64,000 bases of DNA. It comes from Lewinella sp. LCG006 (GTDB taxonomy: Bacteria > Bacteroidota > Bacteroidia > Chitinophagales > Saprospiraceae). Positions 52,015 to 60,919 of this stretch are shown one piece after another. Below the pieces are notes generated by a model that was given only the letters and a program-made list of their open reading frames with translations, was not told where the DNA came from and made no database searches. Position 1 is the first letter of the stretch. Each line of letters opens with the position of its first letter. The stretch is from the NCBI RefSeq assembly GCF_040784935.1, contig NZ_CP160680.1:5065802-5129801 (forward strand), in the 5' to 3' direction. The translations under genes were made by a program, and so were the position numbers.

Positions 52015-54162
52015 TTACTCAACAGCAGCCTTCGCCAGTTGAAAGTTAGGTTCTGTGATCATGTTTTTCAGCACCTTGGGTAGCCGGAAACGTTGGCCGT
52101 AATCCTGGTGGTAGACTTTGGCTTGCGTTATGAAATGCTCAATGCCATAATCCTGCACAAACCGGATGACGCCGCCAGTCTCTTTGGGGAAGCCCCAACC
52201 GTAAACACTGCCCAGGTTGGCCGCTGCGGCGGAAGTGATCACATCCTCTTGCATGCACCACAAGGCTTCGATGACCTGGGCGAAAAGCAGGCGTTCGTTG
52301 AGTCGCTTACGATCGTAGTTCAGTTTATTGGGAGCCCAGTGATCGCTAAGACCTTTCCATAAAACCTTGTTACCCGTTTGATCGTATTCGTAAAAACCTG
52401 CTTTTTTGGCGCGTCCGGTACGTTCCAGTTCTTCAATCATGGTTTTGAGAACACTCACCGAGGGGTGCTGGACGTAGTTGCTGCCATAGTGCATGGCGGC
52501 TTGCTCTTCGTACTTGAGTACCAACTGTAAACCCATGGCATCGGCCAGTTCCAGCGGGCCAAGGGGAAGGCCCAACTGACGACCAGAATTTTCGATCAAC
52601 GCCGGTGGATAACCCTCTTTGAGCATGCTTATCCCTTCCAGGATGTAGGTGTTTTGCACCCGGGCAGCATAGAAGCCCCACACGTCTTTAACAACGATGG
52701 GGATTTTCATAATTCTTTGCACAAAGTCGATAGCGCGGGCAACCGTTTCCTCCGAGGTGTTGGCTCCAACGACGATTTCTACCAAAGGCACACGCTCCGC
52801 AGGGGGAAAGAAGTGCAACCCTACGTAATTCTGGGGACGTCGCAAGGCTTTGCTCAGCTCCGCAATAGGAATCGAGACGGTATTGGTACCGATAATGGTA
52901 TAATTATCCATCTGGTCTTCCGCCTCTTTGGTGACCTTTTGTTTGAGTTGCTGGTTTTCGAAAACAGCCTCAATGACGATGTCACAATCGGCAAAATCGC
53001 TTGCTTTTTCGGTGGTGACCAAGCGTTCCATGATCTCCTTTTTTTCCGTTTGGTGGAAGGTTCCTTCCCGAATGAGATCATCGATGCGCTGGCTGACGTA
53101 TTCGCGGCCACGCTCGGCAATGGCTTTGCTTACGTCTTTGAGAACGACCGATAGGCCGTTTTGGATGCAGGCCAGCGTGATGCCCGAGCCCATACGACCC
53201 GAGCCGATGATGCCTACTTTGCGAACGCGGAATTTACCGTACCCTTTAGGGCGGTTGATGCCCTTCTTGATGGAGTGGTAATCCATCCAGAAAGTACTGA
53301 TCATGTTTTTTGCCGTATTGGAACAAACCAGGTGCGCAAAGCGACGGTTCTCGATGCGGCAAGCCGTTGAGAAGTCTACTTTGGAACCTTCTACCAAAAC
53401 ATTGAGGATGGTGCGTTTGGCGGGAGAATTGTTGTAGGTCGCAGCCGCCAGTTCAGCCGCCGTAGCACGAACCCGTTCGATCAGCTCCGGATCTTTGGCG
53501 GTGCCACCGGGGATGGTCTCCCCCTGTTGATCCCAGGGGCGGTGCCAGTTGGGGTGGGAGAGGAGCCAGGCTCTGGCTTTTTCAATTAGTTCTTTTTGAG
53601 TACTTGCCAAATCATCAATAATCCCCACCTTGAGGGCTTCCTGCGGAGAATAATGTCTGCCGGAGGTAAGAACAGGATAGGCTTTTTCGATACCAAGCAG
53701 CCACATCATACGCACGATACTTCCGCCACTGGGCATAAGGCCAAGGTTGACCTCAGGAATCCCTACCCGCACTTTGGGATCATCCAGCACAATGCGGTGA
53801 TGACAGGCAAGGGCCACTTCGAAACCAGTACCCAGCGCATTGCCTGCAATGGCCGCTACTACGGGCACCCCGGGTCGCTCCAAGTCGCGGAAAAAGCGAC
53901 TAAGCTTTTCAGCTTCCCGGAAGAGTTCTTCGGGGTCACTGGCACCGTAGAGGTAACCAAGGTCGCCTCCGGAGAGGAACGATTTTTTGTTTGAGGTGAG
54001 GATGACGCCTTTGAGTTGCCCCTGGGCTTTTTCTTCCTGTAGGCGTTTGATAACGGGCAGGAAGGCATCCGTGATCTCGTGATTGATAACATTGTCTTCC
54101 CGATCTTGCATGTCGAAGATGATCGTGACAATGTTAGCCGTATCTTTTTTTAGCCGGATCAT
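52015..54162 (-). CDS. fadJ: Bifunctional enoyl-CoA hydratase / 3-hydroxyacyl-CoA dehydrogenase (FadJ/FadB-like)
   Basis: The 715-residue protein has an N-terminal crotonase domain (about 1-190: SFLSGGDLGYLYG, AIAGNALGTGFEVALACHHR and GLMPSGG). An NAD-binding domain follows (about 315-500: GIIGSGRMGSGITL, NTVSIPIAELS, FFPPAERVPLVEIV), then the C-terminal dehydrogenase domains. It hydrates trans-2-enoyl-CoA and oxidises the product to 3-oxoacyl-CoA. It overlaps the thiolase gene by 4 bases, so translation is likely coupled. The gene name is by family, not orthology. Confidence 0.93.
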   Translation of the reverse strand: MIRLKKDTANIVTIIFDMQDREDNVINHEITDAFLPVIKRLQEEKAQGQLKGVILTSNKKSFLSGGDLGYLYGASDPEELFREAEKLSRFFRDLERPGVPVVAAIAGNALGTGFEVALACHHRIVLDDPKVRVGIPEVNLGLMPSGGSIVRMMWLLGIEKAYPVLTSGRHYSPQEALKVGIIDDLASTQKELIEKARAWLLSHPNWHRPWDQQGETIPGGTAKDPELIERVRATAAELAAATYNNSPAKRTILNVLVEGSKVDFSTACRIENRRFAHLVCSNTAKNMISTFWMDYHSIKKGINRPKGYGKFRVRKVGIIGSGRMGSGITLACIQNGLSVVLKDVSKAIAERGREYVSQRIDDLIREGTFHQTEKKEIMERLVTTEKASDFADCDIVIEAVFENQQLKQKVTKEAEDQMDNYTIIGTNTVSIPIAELSKALRRPQNYVGLHFFPPAERVPLVEIVVGANTSEETVARAIDFVQRIMKIPIVVKDVWGFYAARVQNTYILEGISMLKEGYPPALIENSGRQLGLPLGPLELADAMGLQLVLKYEEQAAMHYGSNYVQHPSVSVLKTMIEELERTGRAKKAGFYEYDQTGNKVLWKGLSDHWAPNKLNYDRKRLNERLLFAQVIEALWCMQEDVITSAAAANLGSVYGWGFPKETGGVIRFVQDYGIEHFITQAKVYHQDYGQRFRLPKVLKNMITEPNFQLAKAAVE

Positions 54163-55364
54163 ACGCGTTGAATTATGGTAGCCACGGCCAATCCTGCACC
54201 AGCGCAGAGGGTGACCAGTCCGGTTTGTAAATCTCTTCTTTCCAGTTCATCCAGCAGGGTACCTAAGAGCATGGCACCTGTTGCTCCGAGTGGATGTCCC
54301 AGGGCAATGGCACCACCATTGACATTCAGTTGGTCATCGCTTAAGTTGAGGTCACGTTGGAATTTGAGGACGACAGAGGCGAAGGCTTCATTACATTCCC
54401 ACAAGTCGATGTCTTTGGCTTTTAGCTTGCTGATTTTTAAAGCTTTTTCTGCCGCCAGGCTTGGCCCGGTGAGCATGATGGTCGGGTCGACAGCAACGGT
54501 AGCACAGCTCAAGATGCGTGCCCGGGCTTTTAAACCCAGGGCTTTTCCTTTTTTTTCGTTTCCTAATAAAACGAGTGCTGCACCATCAGCAATGGAACAT
54601 GAATTGCCGGGTGTATGGAGGTAGTGTACTTTTTCCACTTCCGGATAACGGTGCAAGGCCATAGCGGCAAACCCCTGGTCGCCAAGATGCGCAAAAGAGG
54701 GTTTTAGCCGCGCCAATTGTTCCAGGTTGGTGTCGGGGCGGATGGTTTCATCCTGTTGGAGGATTGGTAAACCATTGGCGTCGCAGATGGGGACGATGCT
54801 GGATTGGAAATAACCAGCCGTTTGGGCCGCCGCAGCACGTTGGTGAGATTGTACGGCATAAGCATCAAGTTCTTCGCGCTGGAAGCCTTCCATGGTCGCA
54901 ATAAGATCGGCCGCAACACCTTGGGGGAGGTAGTTTTGGGTCATAAAAACGCCCGGGTCATTCAGCAGTGCTCCACCATCGCTACCCATAGGAACGCGGC
55001 TCATACTCTCGGTGCCTCCGGCGATAGAAAACTCTTCCCAACCTGCTGCAATTTTGGCCGCCGCCAGATTGACGGCCTCCAGGCCCGAAGTGCAGTAGCG
55101 GTTGATCTGCATCCCCCCGTTGGCCGCTGACATCCCCGCTTCCAACAAGGCCGTTCGCGCAATGTTAAACCCCTGATCACCGATGGGCGTGACGCAGCCG
55201 ATGATTAAATCATCCACATCGGTAGGCTGGAATTGATGACGACGCTGAAGGGCGCGTAAGGCCACTTCCAGCAAGTGTACTGGTTTTACCTCGTAAAGTG
55301 CGCCGCGTGCTTTACCGTGGGCACGGGGCGTACGAAGCGCATCATAGATAAAGACGTCTTTCAT
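54159..55364 (-). CDS. fadA: Acetyl-CoA acyltransferase (thiolase)
   Basis: The 401-residue thiolase has the nucleophilic Cys in INRYCTSGLEAVNLAA (about Cys91), GGTESMSRVPMG, the conserved NVNGGAIALGHPLGATGA and the second catalytic Cys in TLCAGAGLAVA. It releases acetyl-CoA from 3-oxoacyl-CoA at the end of each beta-oxidation cycle. It is the first gene of the minus-strand operon with the FadJ-like and PaaG-like genes, overlapping the second by 4 bases. Confidence 0.94.
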   Translation of the reverse strand: MKDVFIYDALRTPRAHGKARGALYEVKPVHLLEVALRALQRRHQFQPTDVDDLIIGCVTPIGDQGFNIARTALLEAGMSAANGGMQINRYCTSGLEAVNLAAAKIAAGWEEFSIAGGTESMSRVPMGSDGGALLNDPGVFMTQNYLPQGVAADLIATMEGFQREELDAYAVQSHQRAAAAQTAGYFQSSIVPICDANGLPILQQDETIRPDTNLEQLARLKPSFAHLGDQGFAAMALHRYPEVEKVHYLHTPGNSCSIADGAALVLLGNEKKGKALGLKARARILSCATVAVDPTIMLTGPSLAAEKALKISKLKAKDIDLWECNEAFASVVLKFQRDLNLSDDQLNVNGGAIALGHPLGATGAMLLGTLLDELERRDLQTGLVTLCAGAGLAVATIIQRV

Positions 55365-55506
55365 ATTGGTTGGGGAGCTTCAGCTTATCTTGTTTCTTGG
55401 CCACAAGATAGCCAATGCAGTAGTGTCCTCCAAGCTGGAAAGGCCCCTTCTATCCTTTTTAAATTAATGCTGGTAGATAATTCTGTGCTTTGCGTAACAA
55501 TTCTAT

Positions 55507-55514
55507 TATTTTTG
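55507..55514 (+). promoter_or_regulatory. -7 element of the small coiled-coil protein gene
   Basis: TATTTTTG matches TAnnTTTG and ends 18 bases before the ATG at 55533, supporting that start over a longer upstream frame that would overlap the thiolase promoter region. Confidence 0.5.
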
Positions 55515-55532
55515 GCAGAAATAATTCAATCT

Positions 55533-55841
55533 ATGGCCACACGTACCAAACTGACCCCTTTTGCACGCTTGTTATTGTTCCTCCTCTTTTTAGTTCCTTT
55601 AGCTTACGGCGGAGCACTTTACCTACAAGGCAAAGACCCTATTGCCGAGGTAAAAGGAATGATGGGCGGAGCATCCTCCAGTTCTTCCTCCAAGTCATCT
55701 TCTTCGACTTACGATCCCCAACAAGAAATTGAAAAATTGAAAAAAGAAAACCGAGAGCTGAAGCAGAAGGTTAAAGAATTGGAAGCAAAAATCAAAACAC
55801 AGGAAAGCGATAGCTCTTCCCGCCAGAAGTGGGGAAACTAA
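55533..55841 (+). CDS. Small membrane-anchored coiled-coil protein
   Basis: The 102-residue protein has one membrane helix (about 9-28, FARLLLFLLFLVPLAYGGALYL). A Ser-rich linker of about a dozen serines follows (about 46-58). The C-terminal coiled coil has heptad-like Leu spacing (IEKLKKENRELKQKVKELEAKI, about 65-87). I know no function. The topology suggests a periplasmic or cytoplasmic tether. A perfect 8-bp hairpin follows the stop. Confidence 0.75.
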   Translation: MATRTKLTPFARLLLFLLFLVPLAYGGALYLQGKDPIAEVKGMMGGASSSSSSKSSSSTYDPQQEIEKLKKENRELKQKVKELEAKIKTQESDSSSRQKWGN

Positions 55842-55844
55842 GCT

Positions 55845-55863
55845 GGACTTTCGGTGAAAGTCC
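55845..55863 (+). terminator. Short hairpin after the coiled-coil gene
   Basis: GGACTTTC (55845-55852) pairs with GAAAGTCC (55856-55863) around GGT, 3 bases after the stop codon at 55841. No T-run follows, so termination is uncertain. The rest of the gap to 56106 has no gene and some further small palindromes. Confidence 0.4.
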
Positions 55864-56106
55864 GTCGAGCCCGCCTGGCTAGTCGGACAGGAGATGCGGT
55901 CCGCTTCGCGTCCCTAGTGTAGAGAGTATAGGGATAGCAAAGAATTAGGCAATTATTTCCAACTTCAAGGAGAAAATTCGATGTTGGGTAATTAAAAAAT
56001 AGTTTCCACTAGCGTATTACATCCCTATATCCTCTACCAAAAAATCCTTCTACGACCTTCGGCAAATGCCGGAAGTCGAGATAACTTTAACTAAAATCTC
56101 AACATC

Positions 56107-56472
56107 ATGACTATTATCCTTCTTGCCGTACAAGCCGGGCTAGGCTCCTTCCTCATCAAGGTGCTCTTGATGGGATTGGTACTTATGGGCGCTGCTTATT
56201 TACTCAACGGGGTAGCTATTGAAGATTTTACCCGCGCCATTATTGTTGCTTTTGTACTCGCCATCCTGAATGCAACGCTCGGGGTATTTCTTGATTTTAT
56301 CACCGCACCACTTCGCTGGATTACACTAGGCTTGTTTAGTCTGGTCGTCGATGCTGTTGTTTTGATGATTGCTGCCCACTTTTTAAAGGGATTTACGATT
56401 AAAAGCTTCAGTTGGGCACTCTTAATGGCTATTTTTGTGGCTGTTGCAAATGTCTTTTTGCATTTTTCTTAG
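56107..56472 (+). CDS. Phage-holin-family (mycobacterial 4 TMS superfamily IV) membrane protein
   Basis: The 121-residue protein has four membrane helices (about 10-33, 38-62, 68-90, 95-118). It has the pattern of the Phage_holin_4_2 family (LLNGVAIEDFTRAIIVAFVLAILNATLGVFL, LFSLVVDAVVLMIAAHFLKGF). Despite its name, most members are ordinary chromosomal membrane proteins of unknown role. No phage genes are near. Confidence 0.85.
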   Translation: MTIILLAVQAGLGSFLIKVLLMGLVLMGAAYLLNGVAIEDFTRAIIVAFVLAILNATLGVFLDFITAPLRWITLGLFSLVVDAVVLMIAAHFLKGFTIKSFSWALLMAIFVAVANVFLHFS

Positions 56473-56483
56473 TGACGGATTAA

Positions 56484-56591
56484 AAATAACTGCCCCCGTT
56501 TTTGATTCGCTAAAATTTTCTAAGCAAGCGACTAACAGGAGCTTGCGTGAAAATATTCGCGAATCAGTAGAAAAAACGGGGGCAGTTATTT
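56484..56591. repeat. 108-bp inverted repeat with perfect 20-bp arms
   Basis: The 20-bp arm at 56484-56503 is the exact reverse complement of 56572-56591. Inside, GATTCGC pairs with GCGAATC, and AAGCAAG can pair with CTTGCGT. It fills the space between the holin-like gene and the OmpA gene (both +), ending 24 bases before the latter's ATG. It could be a terminator for the first gene, or a small mobile palindrome. Confidence 0.7.
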
Positions 56592-56615
56592 CCGTCTTTT
56601 TACTTAGTCAATTTT

Positions 56616-58160
56616 ATGAATCACTTGTCGCAATTGTACCTTTTTATCCTGGCTTTCATCGGACTCTATTTGAGTATACCCTTGGCGGGACAACAAGAGG
56701 CCAGGTGGTCGATTGGCGCAAGTGCTGGACAAACAATATACCAGGGAGACATCAGCCAGGACGGCTTTGGCTCGCTGCGTGGTAATACCTACGTCTGGGG
56801 TGGTAGTTTGCGCTATCGCCCCAGTGATTTTTGGTCTGTAGGCTTGCAAGGGCACTACGGCGAATTAGCAGGAGCCGATCGTTTTTACACCAATGATCCC
56901 TACCGAATTGCCCGCGATTTTGAATTTACGACCACCTTTAAAGACATTGCTTTTACGACCCAATTTTATCCCCTGGGGCGGCTTCGGCTCCAGCCGGAGG
57001 TGGGTATTGGTATCGGATTGGTAAGTTATTCACCGGAGGCTTTTTTGCTCGACAATACCCATTTGGAACTTTCCGACCTGATCAAAGATGATTTGGAGGC
57101 CGTAAGAATTGATCCTGCCTGGATCATCCCTTTACAATTTGGTCTATCCTGCCAAGTAACAACATCTTTGGGGTTGGAAACGGGCATGGTATATACCTTT
57201 ACAGAAACCGATTATCTGGATGGTGTGAGTGTTGCTGCCAACCCTGGAAATCGTGATCGTTACGGGGCGTTTTATTTTGGGCTGAACTTGCATTTTGGTT
57301 ACCTTTCTGATATTGACGAAGATGGGATTCCTGATGTTGATGATTTGTGTCCTCTCAAGCCAGGTCCTGCCCACACGCGTGGTTGTCCCGATGCAGATGG
57401 GGATGGCCTGCGTGACAGTGATGACCGCTGCCCACTAGCGGCAGGTGATCCTTTTTTCAATGGCTGCCCGGATACGGATGGTGATGGTACTGCCGATCCT
57501 TACGACCGTTGTCCCGCCGTCGCAGGCCCGCCAGAAGCCCTGGGTTGCCCCCTGAAAGACAGTGATAACGATGGGCTTTCGGATCACCTTGATGATTGCC
57601 CATTGGTAGCGGGCCCTAAAGATCGTCGTGGTTGCCCGGCGATTGATACCGATCTTGATGGCTTATTGGATGAAGACGACCGCTGTCCAGAAAAGTATGG
57701 TATCCCCTTGTTTCAGGGCTGCCCTGACACCGATGGTGACGGGATAGAAGATGACAAAGATGCCTGCCCAAATACCTTTGGCTATTATGATGAAGGCGGC
57801 TGCCCTTTGTTGAATGATACCAAAGAAGAAGCGCGAATGCTGGAACAGCAAATCCTGTTTTTCAGAACCAATAGTGCCGACCTCAGCAACTTCATGCTGC
57901 TAGATCGGATGGTGCTCTTTTTGAAAGAAAACCCCAATTACCGACTTTTCGTCAATGGTCATGCCGATAGTGAAGACCGCGAACAAGCCCCTGGTTACCT
58001 GAGCCAGCTACGTGCCGAGCGGGTAAAGCGCTACCTGCTCGACAGTGGGGTGCCCTTACAGCAAATAGCGGTTCGTGGCCACAGCAACCGCGAGCCTCTG
58101 CTGAATGCCAATTCTCCGACGGAACACCAGCGGGTTGTGTTTAGGTTGGAGGGGTATTAG
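56616..58160 (+). CDS. OmpA-family outer-membrane protein with thrombospondin type 3 repeats
   Basis: The 514-residue protein has a signal peptide (to about 26) and an N-terminal beta barrel (about 27-225). At least six calcium-binding TSP3 repeats of the form DxDxDGxxDxxDxCP lie at about 228-395. The C-terminal OmpA domain (about 405-514) carries LFVNGHADSEDREQAPGYLSQLRAERVKRYLLDSG. The domain anchors the outer membrane to peptidoglycan, while the TSP3 rod spaces barrel and OmpA domain. Close relatives are abundant Bacteroidota surface proteins, here monocistronic. Confidence 0.92.
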   Translation: MNHLSQLYLFILAFIGLYLSIPLAGQQEARWSIGASAGQTIYQGDISQDGFGSLRGNTYVWGGSLRYRPSDFWSVGLQGHYGELAGADRFYTNDPYRIARDFEFTTTFKDIAFTTQFYPLGRLRLQPEVGIGIGLVSYSPEAFLLDNTHLELSDLIKDDLEAVRIDPAWIIPLQFGLSCQVTTSLGLETGMVYTFTETDYLDGVSVAANPGNRDRYGAFYFGLNLHFGYLSDIDEDGIPDVDDLCPLKPGPAHTRGCPDADGDGLRDSDDRCPLAAGDPFFNGCPDTDGDGTADPYDRCPAVAGPPEALGCPLKDSDNDGLSDHLDDCPLVAGPKDRRGCPAIDTDLDGLLDEDDRCPEKYGIPLFQGCPDTDGDGIEDDKDACPNTFGYYDEGGCPLLNDTKEEARMLEQQILFFRTNSADLSNFMLLDRMVLFLKENPNYRLFVNGHADSEDREQAPGYLSQLRAERVKRYLLDSGVPLQQIAVRGHSNREPLLNANSPTEHQRVVFRLEGY

Positions 58161-58241
58161 GGTATTGGGTACACGGTACTTGGTATAATGTCAAATTTGG
58201 GGTTGCTAAATCCCTGTACCCAGTACTAAGTACCTAGTACT

Positions 58242-58297
58242 GTGAGGTTTGTCTTGAGTGCTTATGGTTTTTCAGGAACATAAAAGGCAAACCTCAC
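58242..58297. repeat. Inverted repeat, GTGAGGTT family, between convergent genes
   Basis: GTGAGGTTTG (58242-58251) pairs with CAAACCTCAC (58288-58297). Flanking AGTAC and GTACT extend the symmetry. The ends match those of the element at 37033-37138 (GTGAGGTT...AACCTCACGTT). It lies between the convergent OmpA and trans-sulfuration genes, so it may serve as a shared terminator. Confidence 0.6.
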
Positions 58298-58314
58298 GTT
58301 TGGTACTAAATTCC

Positions 58315-59490
58315 TTAATCAACGTATCTCATCGCCTCCTCTAGTCCCTCCCACAACCATTCCGGATCTTCTAAACCAATATAGAAACGAACGAGGGTCC
58401 AGTGCAGCGGGCTATCCGACCTGCCGGGAATACCATAGAAAGCTGCCGTGGGGAGTGCCAGCGATTCGTGTCCACCCCAGCTCACAGCCATGCTGAAGCG
58501 TTTGCTATCGAGTAGCGCATGGGTAAACCTTTCCATGCTTTCCAGGCTGGTCGCCGCAAAGTGGGCAGAAAACAAGCCGCCCGCACCACTCATCTGTCGC
58601 TTAGCGAGTTCATACTGCGGGAAGGTGGGCAGTAAAGGATGCAAGACCGATTTTACCTTCGGATGCTCCGCTAGCCGTTGGGCAATGATCATGGCAGTTT
58701 GGTTGCTTTGCTTCATGCGTAATTCCAGCGTGCGCAGGCCGCGAATAACGAGCGCTGCATCATTGGGGCTGATAATGGGGCCTAGCGTCATGTACTCGCG
58801 TTGGAAGATATGCTCAATTTTTTCTCGGCTACCACAAATGACACCTACCACAACATCACTGTGCCCATTGAGGTACTTGGTGCCGGAATGGATGACCAAG
58901 TCAATACCGAGCTCATGCGGATGCTGAAAAATAGGGGAGGCATAGCTGTTATCGATCATGGAAGTAAGCCCATGCTGGCGTGCCAAAGCAGCACAAGCAG
59001 CCAGGTCTTGGCAGTCAAAAGTGAGGGTGTTGGGGCTTTCCAGGTAAAGTACTTTGGTATTGGCTTGGATGGCCGCTGCAATAGCCTCGGTAGATTTCCC
59101 ATCCACAAAAGTCGTGGTGACGCCGAAGCGGGGGAGGTAATCCGTCAGCAATATTTTCGTCCAGGAATACGGTGCATTTACGCAAACAATATGATCACCT
59201 TGCTGTACCTGACTTAGTACTGCCGCCGCTATGGCACCACTACCACTGCTACAGACCAGGGCTTCTTCGGTACCCTCCAAGGCAGCCAACTTTTCACGTA
59301 AGATTTTCACGGTAGGGTTGTTGCCCCTGGTGTAGAGATGGTTATCGAACTCACTGGTAAAGGCATTGCGAAAATCCTCCAAACGGTCATAGGCAAAGTT
59401 GCTGGATTGGATGATCGGCGGAGAGACGGCCCCAAAATAGTCCTTCCTGTTTTCGCCCAGGTGATTGAGGATATAGCTGAGATGCTTCAT
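58315..59490 (-). CDS. Trans-sulfuration family PLP enzyme (cystathionine gamma-synthase/beta-lyase type)
   Basis: The 391-residue fold-type I PLP enzyme has the cofactor lysine in HSGTKYLNGHSDVVVG (Lys205), YTRGNNPTVKILREKLAALEG (phosphate contacts), SSGSGAIAAA and EWLWEGLEEAM near the C-terminus. The family includes MetB, MetC and MetZ; sequence alone does not tell which reaction applies. The usual C-terminal GxEDpxdL motif is IGLEDPEWL. It is a methionine/cysteine metabolism enzyme, but not clustered with other such genes here. Confidence 0.9.
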   Translation of the reverse strand: MKHLSYILNHLGENRKDYFGAVSPPIIQSSNFAYDRLEDFRNAFTSEFDNHLYTRGNNPTVKILREKLAALEGTEEALVCSSGSGAIAAAVLSQVQQGDHIVCVNAPYSWTKILLTDYLPRFGVTTTFVDGKSTEAIAAAIQANTKVLYLESPNTLTFDCQDLAACAALARQHGLTSMIDNSYASPIFQHPHELGIDLVIHSGTKYLNGHSDVVVGVICGSREKIEHIFQREYMTLGPIISPNDAALVIRGLRTLELRMKQSNQTAMIIAQRLAEHPKVKSVLHPLLPTFPQYELAKRQMSGAGGLFSAHFAATSLESMERFTHALLDSKRFSMAVSWGGHESLALPTAAFYGIPGRSDSPLHWTLVRFYIGLEDPEWLWEGLEEAMRYVD

Positions 59491-59754
59491 GCTGGTGGTT
59501 GCTGATTTTGAATGGGCAAATTAGGGCTTTCTCAGGCTTTTTTAGCCATCTCGTTCATCTTCAGCGGAAATTCTTTGGTCTGGATATCGCCATCGGCCTA
59601 ATGTTCTGGCCATAATATTATATCACCCCTTCGGGATTTTTCCTGCTCACTCAACCTACGCTGGTTTAAAGAAAAGGTATGCGAAAGCATATTTCCAGAA
59701 TGTTGTTATTTTGGCAACTTCAACGCTTAATGGTACAAACAACACCCGCCAAGC

Positions 59755-59901
59755 ATGGAAAAACCTATCAAGGCCGAAGAATACATAGCCGCTCAAACGG
59801 AATGGCAAGATGGCCTAAAGCAATTACGTTCTCTGTTGCTGGCTACGGAATTGGAAGAAACCATTTTGGCAGGAGAAGGCTTGAATGATCGGTATAAGTA
59901 A
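59755..59901 (+). pseudogene. Truncated DUF1801 (YdhG-like) gene remnant
   Basis: A 48-residue frame reads PIKAEEYIAAQTEWQDGLKQLRSLLLATELEETI, which resembles the N-terminal third of DUF1801 proteins (PxxxxxYIxxxPEWqxxLxxLRxlIl...ElEETIKWG). It then departs from the family (LAGEGLNDRYK) and stops. Complete members are about 110-200 residues. The rest of the gene was lost, probably by a deletion joining the middle to another end. The surrounding 59491-59977 has no other gene. Confidence 0.6.
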
Positions 59902-59977
59902 ACTGTATTTTAGCAACTATTGAGGGATTCGCTGGTTTTAAGGGAATCCACTCTTGTAATCAAAAAGAACAACTGTT

Positions 59978-60853
59978 ATGAATCCCTTCAATACGACCTA
60001 TAGCCTTGATAGCTCAGATCAAGAACTCATTCAACAAATATTGGAGGGCAAGAAAGCAGCCTTGACTGCACTGGTCAAAAGACACCAACCTTTCATTTAC
60101 AACCTTGCCTGGAAGCTAACTGCAAGTGTGCAAGATGCCGAAGATCTGACCCAAGAGGCATTCGTTAAAATTATTTCTAATCTAAGTTCCTTTAAGCAGG
60201 AAAGTTCATTCCGCTCCTGGGCCTATCGCATCGTCAAAAATCATTTTTTGAACGACTTGAAAAAACCAGCCAATATTTTTGCTAGTAATTTTGATGAGCT
60301 GGGAGAGCGTTTAGATAACGCACCTAATGTGGAGTTATCGGAAAGTGAAAAAGCCGAACAAACTGAGCTAATTCGTGAAGTAAGGCTCCAGTGTTTATCC
60401 GGGATGCTGCTTTGCCTAACGAAGGAGCAGCGCATGATTTATATCATTGGAGACATTTTCGGTGCCGATCATAATATCGGTTCTGAAATTATGGAAATCA
60501 GCAAGGACAATTATCGCATGAAGCTTAGCAAGGCTCGCAAAGACTTATATAATTTCATGCAAAATAAGTGTGGCTTGGTAAATAAAGCAAACCCTTGTCG
60601 GTGCCATAAAAAAGTAACCTTCGCATCAAAAAACGGGATGGTTGACGCCAAAAATCTGCTCTTCAATCGCAAAGAGTTTTCCTCTTTCAAAAACGAGCTT
60701 GAGGCGGATGCCAATTACTTAGTCAGTGAAGCCGAAGTAAAATATTTTGAGTTGCACCAAGAGCACAGCTTCAGAACAACTTTTGAAAAAAAGAACTTCC
60801 TGTTAAAAATCCTCGAAGATGCCAAATGGAAGGCAGGTTTGAATTTGAATTAA
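59978..60853 (+). CDS. RNA polymerase sigma factor, ECF-like, with C-terminal extension
   Basis: The 291-residue protein has sigma region 2 (about 25-95: LVKRHQPFIYNLAWKLTASVQDAEDLTQEAFVKI, SFRSWAYRIVKNHFLNDLKK) and region 4 (about 140-190: LTKEQRMIYIIGDIFGADHNIGSEIMEISKDNYRMKLSKARKDL). A roughly 100-residue extension begins with a Cys/His cluster (KCGLVNKANPCRCHKK) that may bind zinc. The extension distinguishes it from minimal ECF factors. No anti-sigma gene is adjacent. The membrane-protein cluster starting at 60920 is in the same direction and may be a target. Confidence 0.9.
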   Translation: MNPFNTTYSLDSSDQELIQQILEGKKAALTALVKRHQPFIYNLAWKLTASVQDAEDLTQEAFVKIISNLSSFKQESSFRSWAYRIVKNHFLNDLKKPANIFASNFDELGERLDNAPNVELSESEKAEQTELIREVRLQCLSGMLLCLTKEQRMIYIIGDIFGADHNIGSEIMEISKDNYRMKLSKARKDLYNFMQNKCGLVNKANPCRCHKKVTFASKNGMVDAKNLLFNRKEFSSFKNELEADANYLVSEAEVKYFELHQEHSFRTTFEKKNFLLKILEDAKWKAGLNLN

Positions 60854-60919
60854 AAAAATTCGCTCAAAGTCTTTACACATTCTTAAGTCCCTTGTCTAAT
60901 CAGACAAAGCACACTAAGA

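Noticed and set aside
55842-55960. RNase P RNA, suggested by GAAAGTCCG
   Set aside because: Only this short string matches; the other conserved RNase P segments are absent and the space is too short.
56107-56472. Prophage, suggested by the holin-family protein
   Set aside because: The family is mostly chromosomal, and no phage structural, lysis or integrase genes are in the window.
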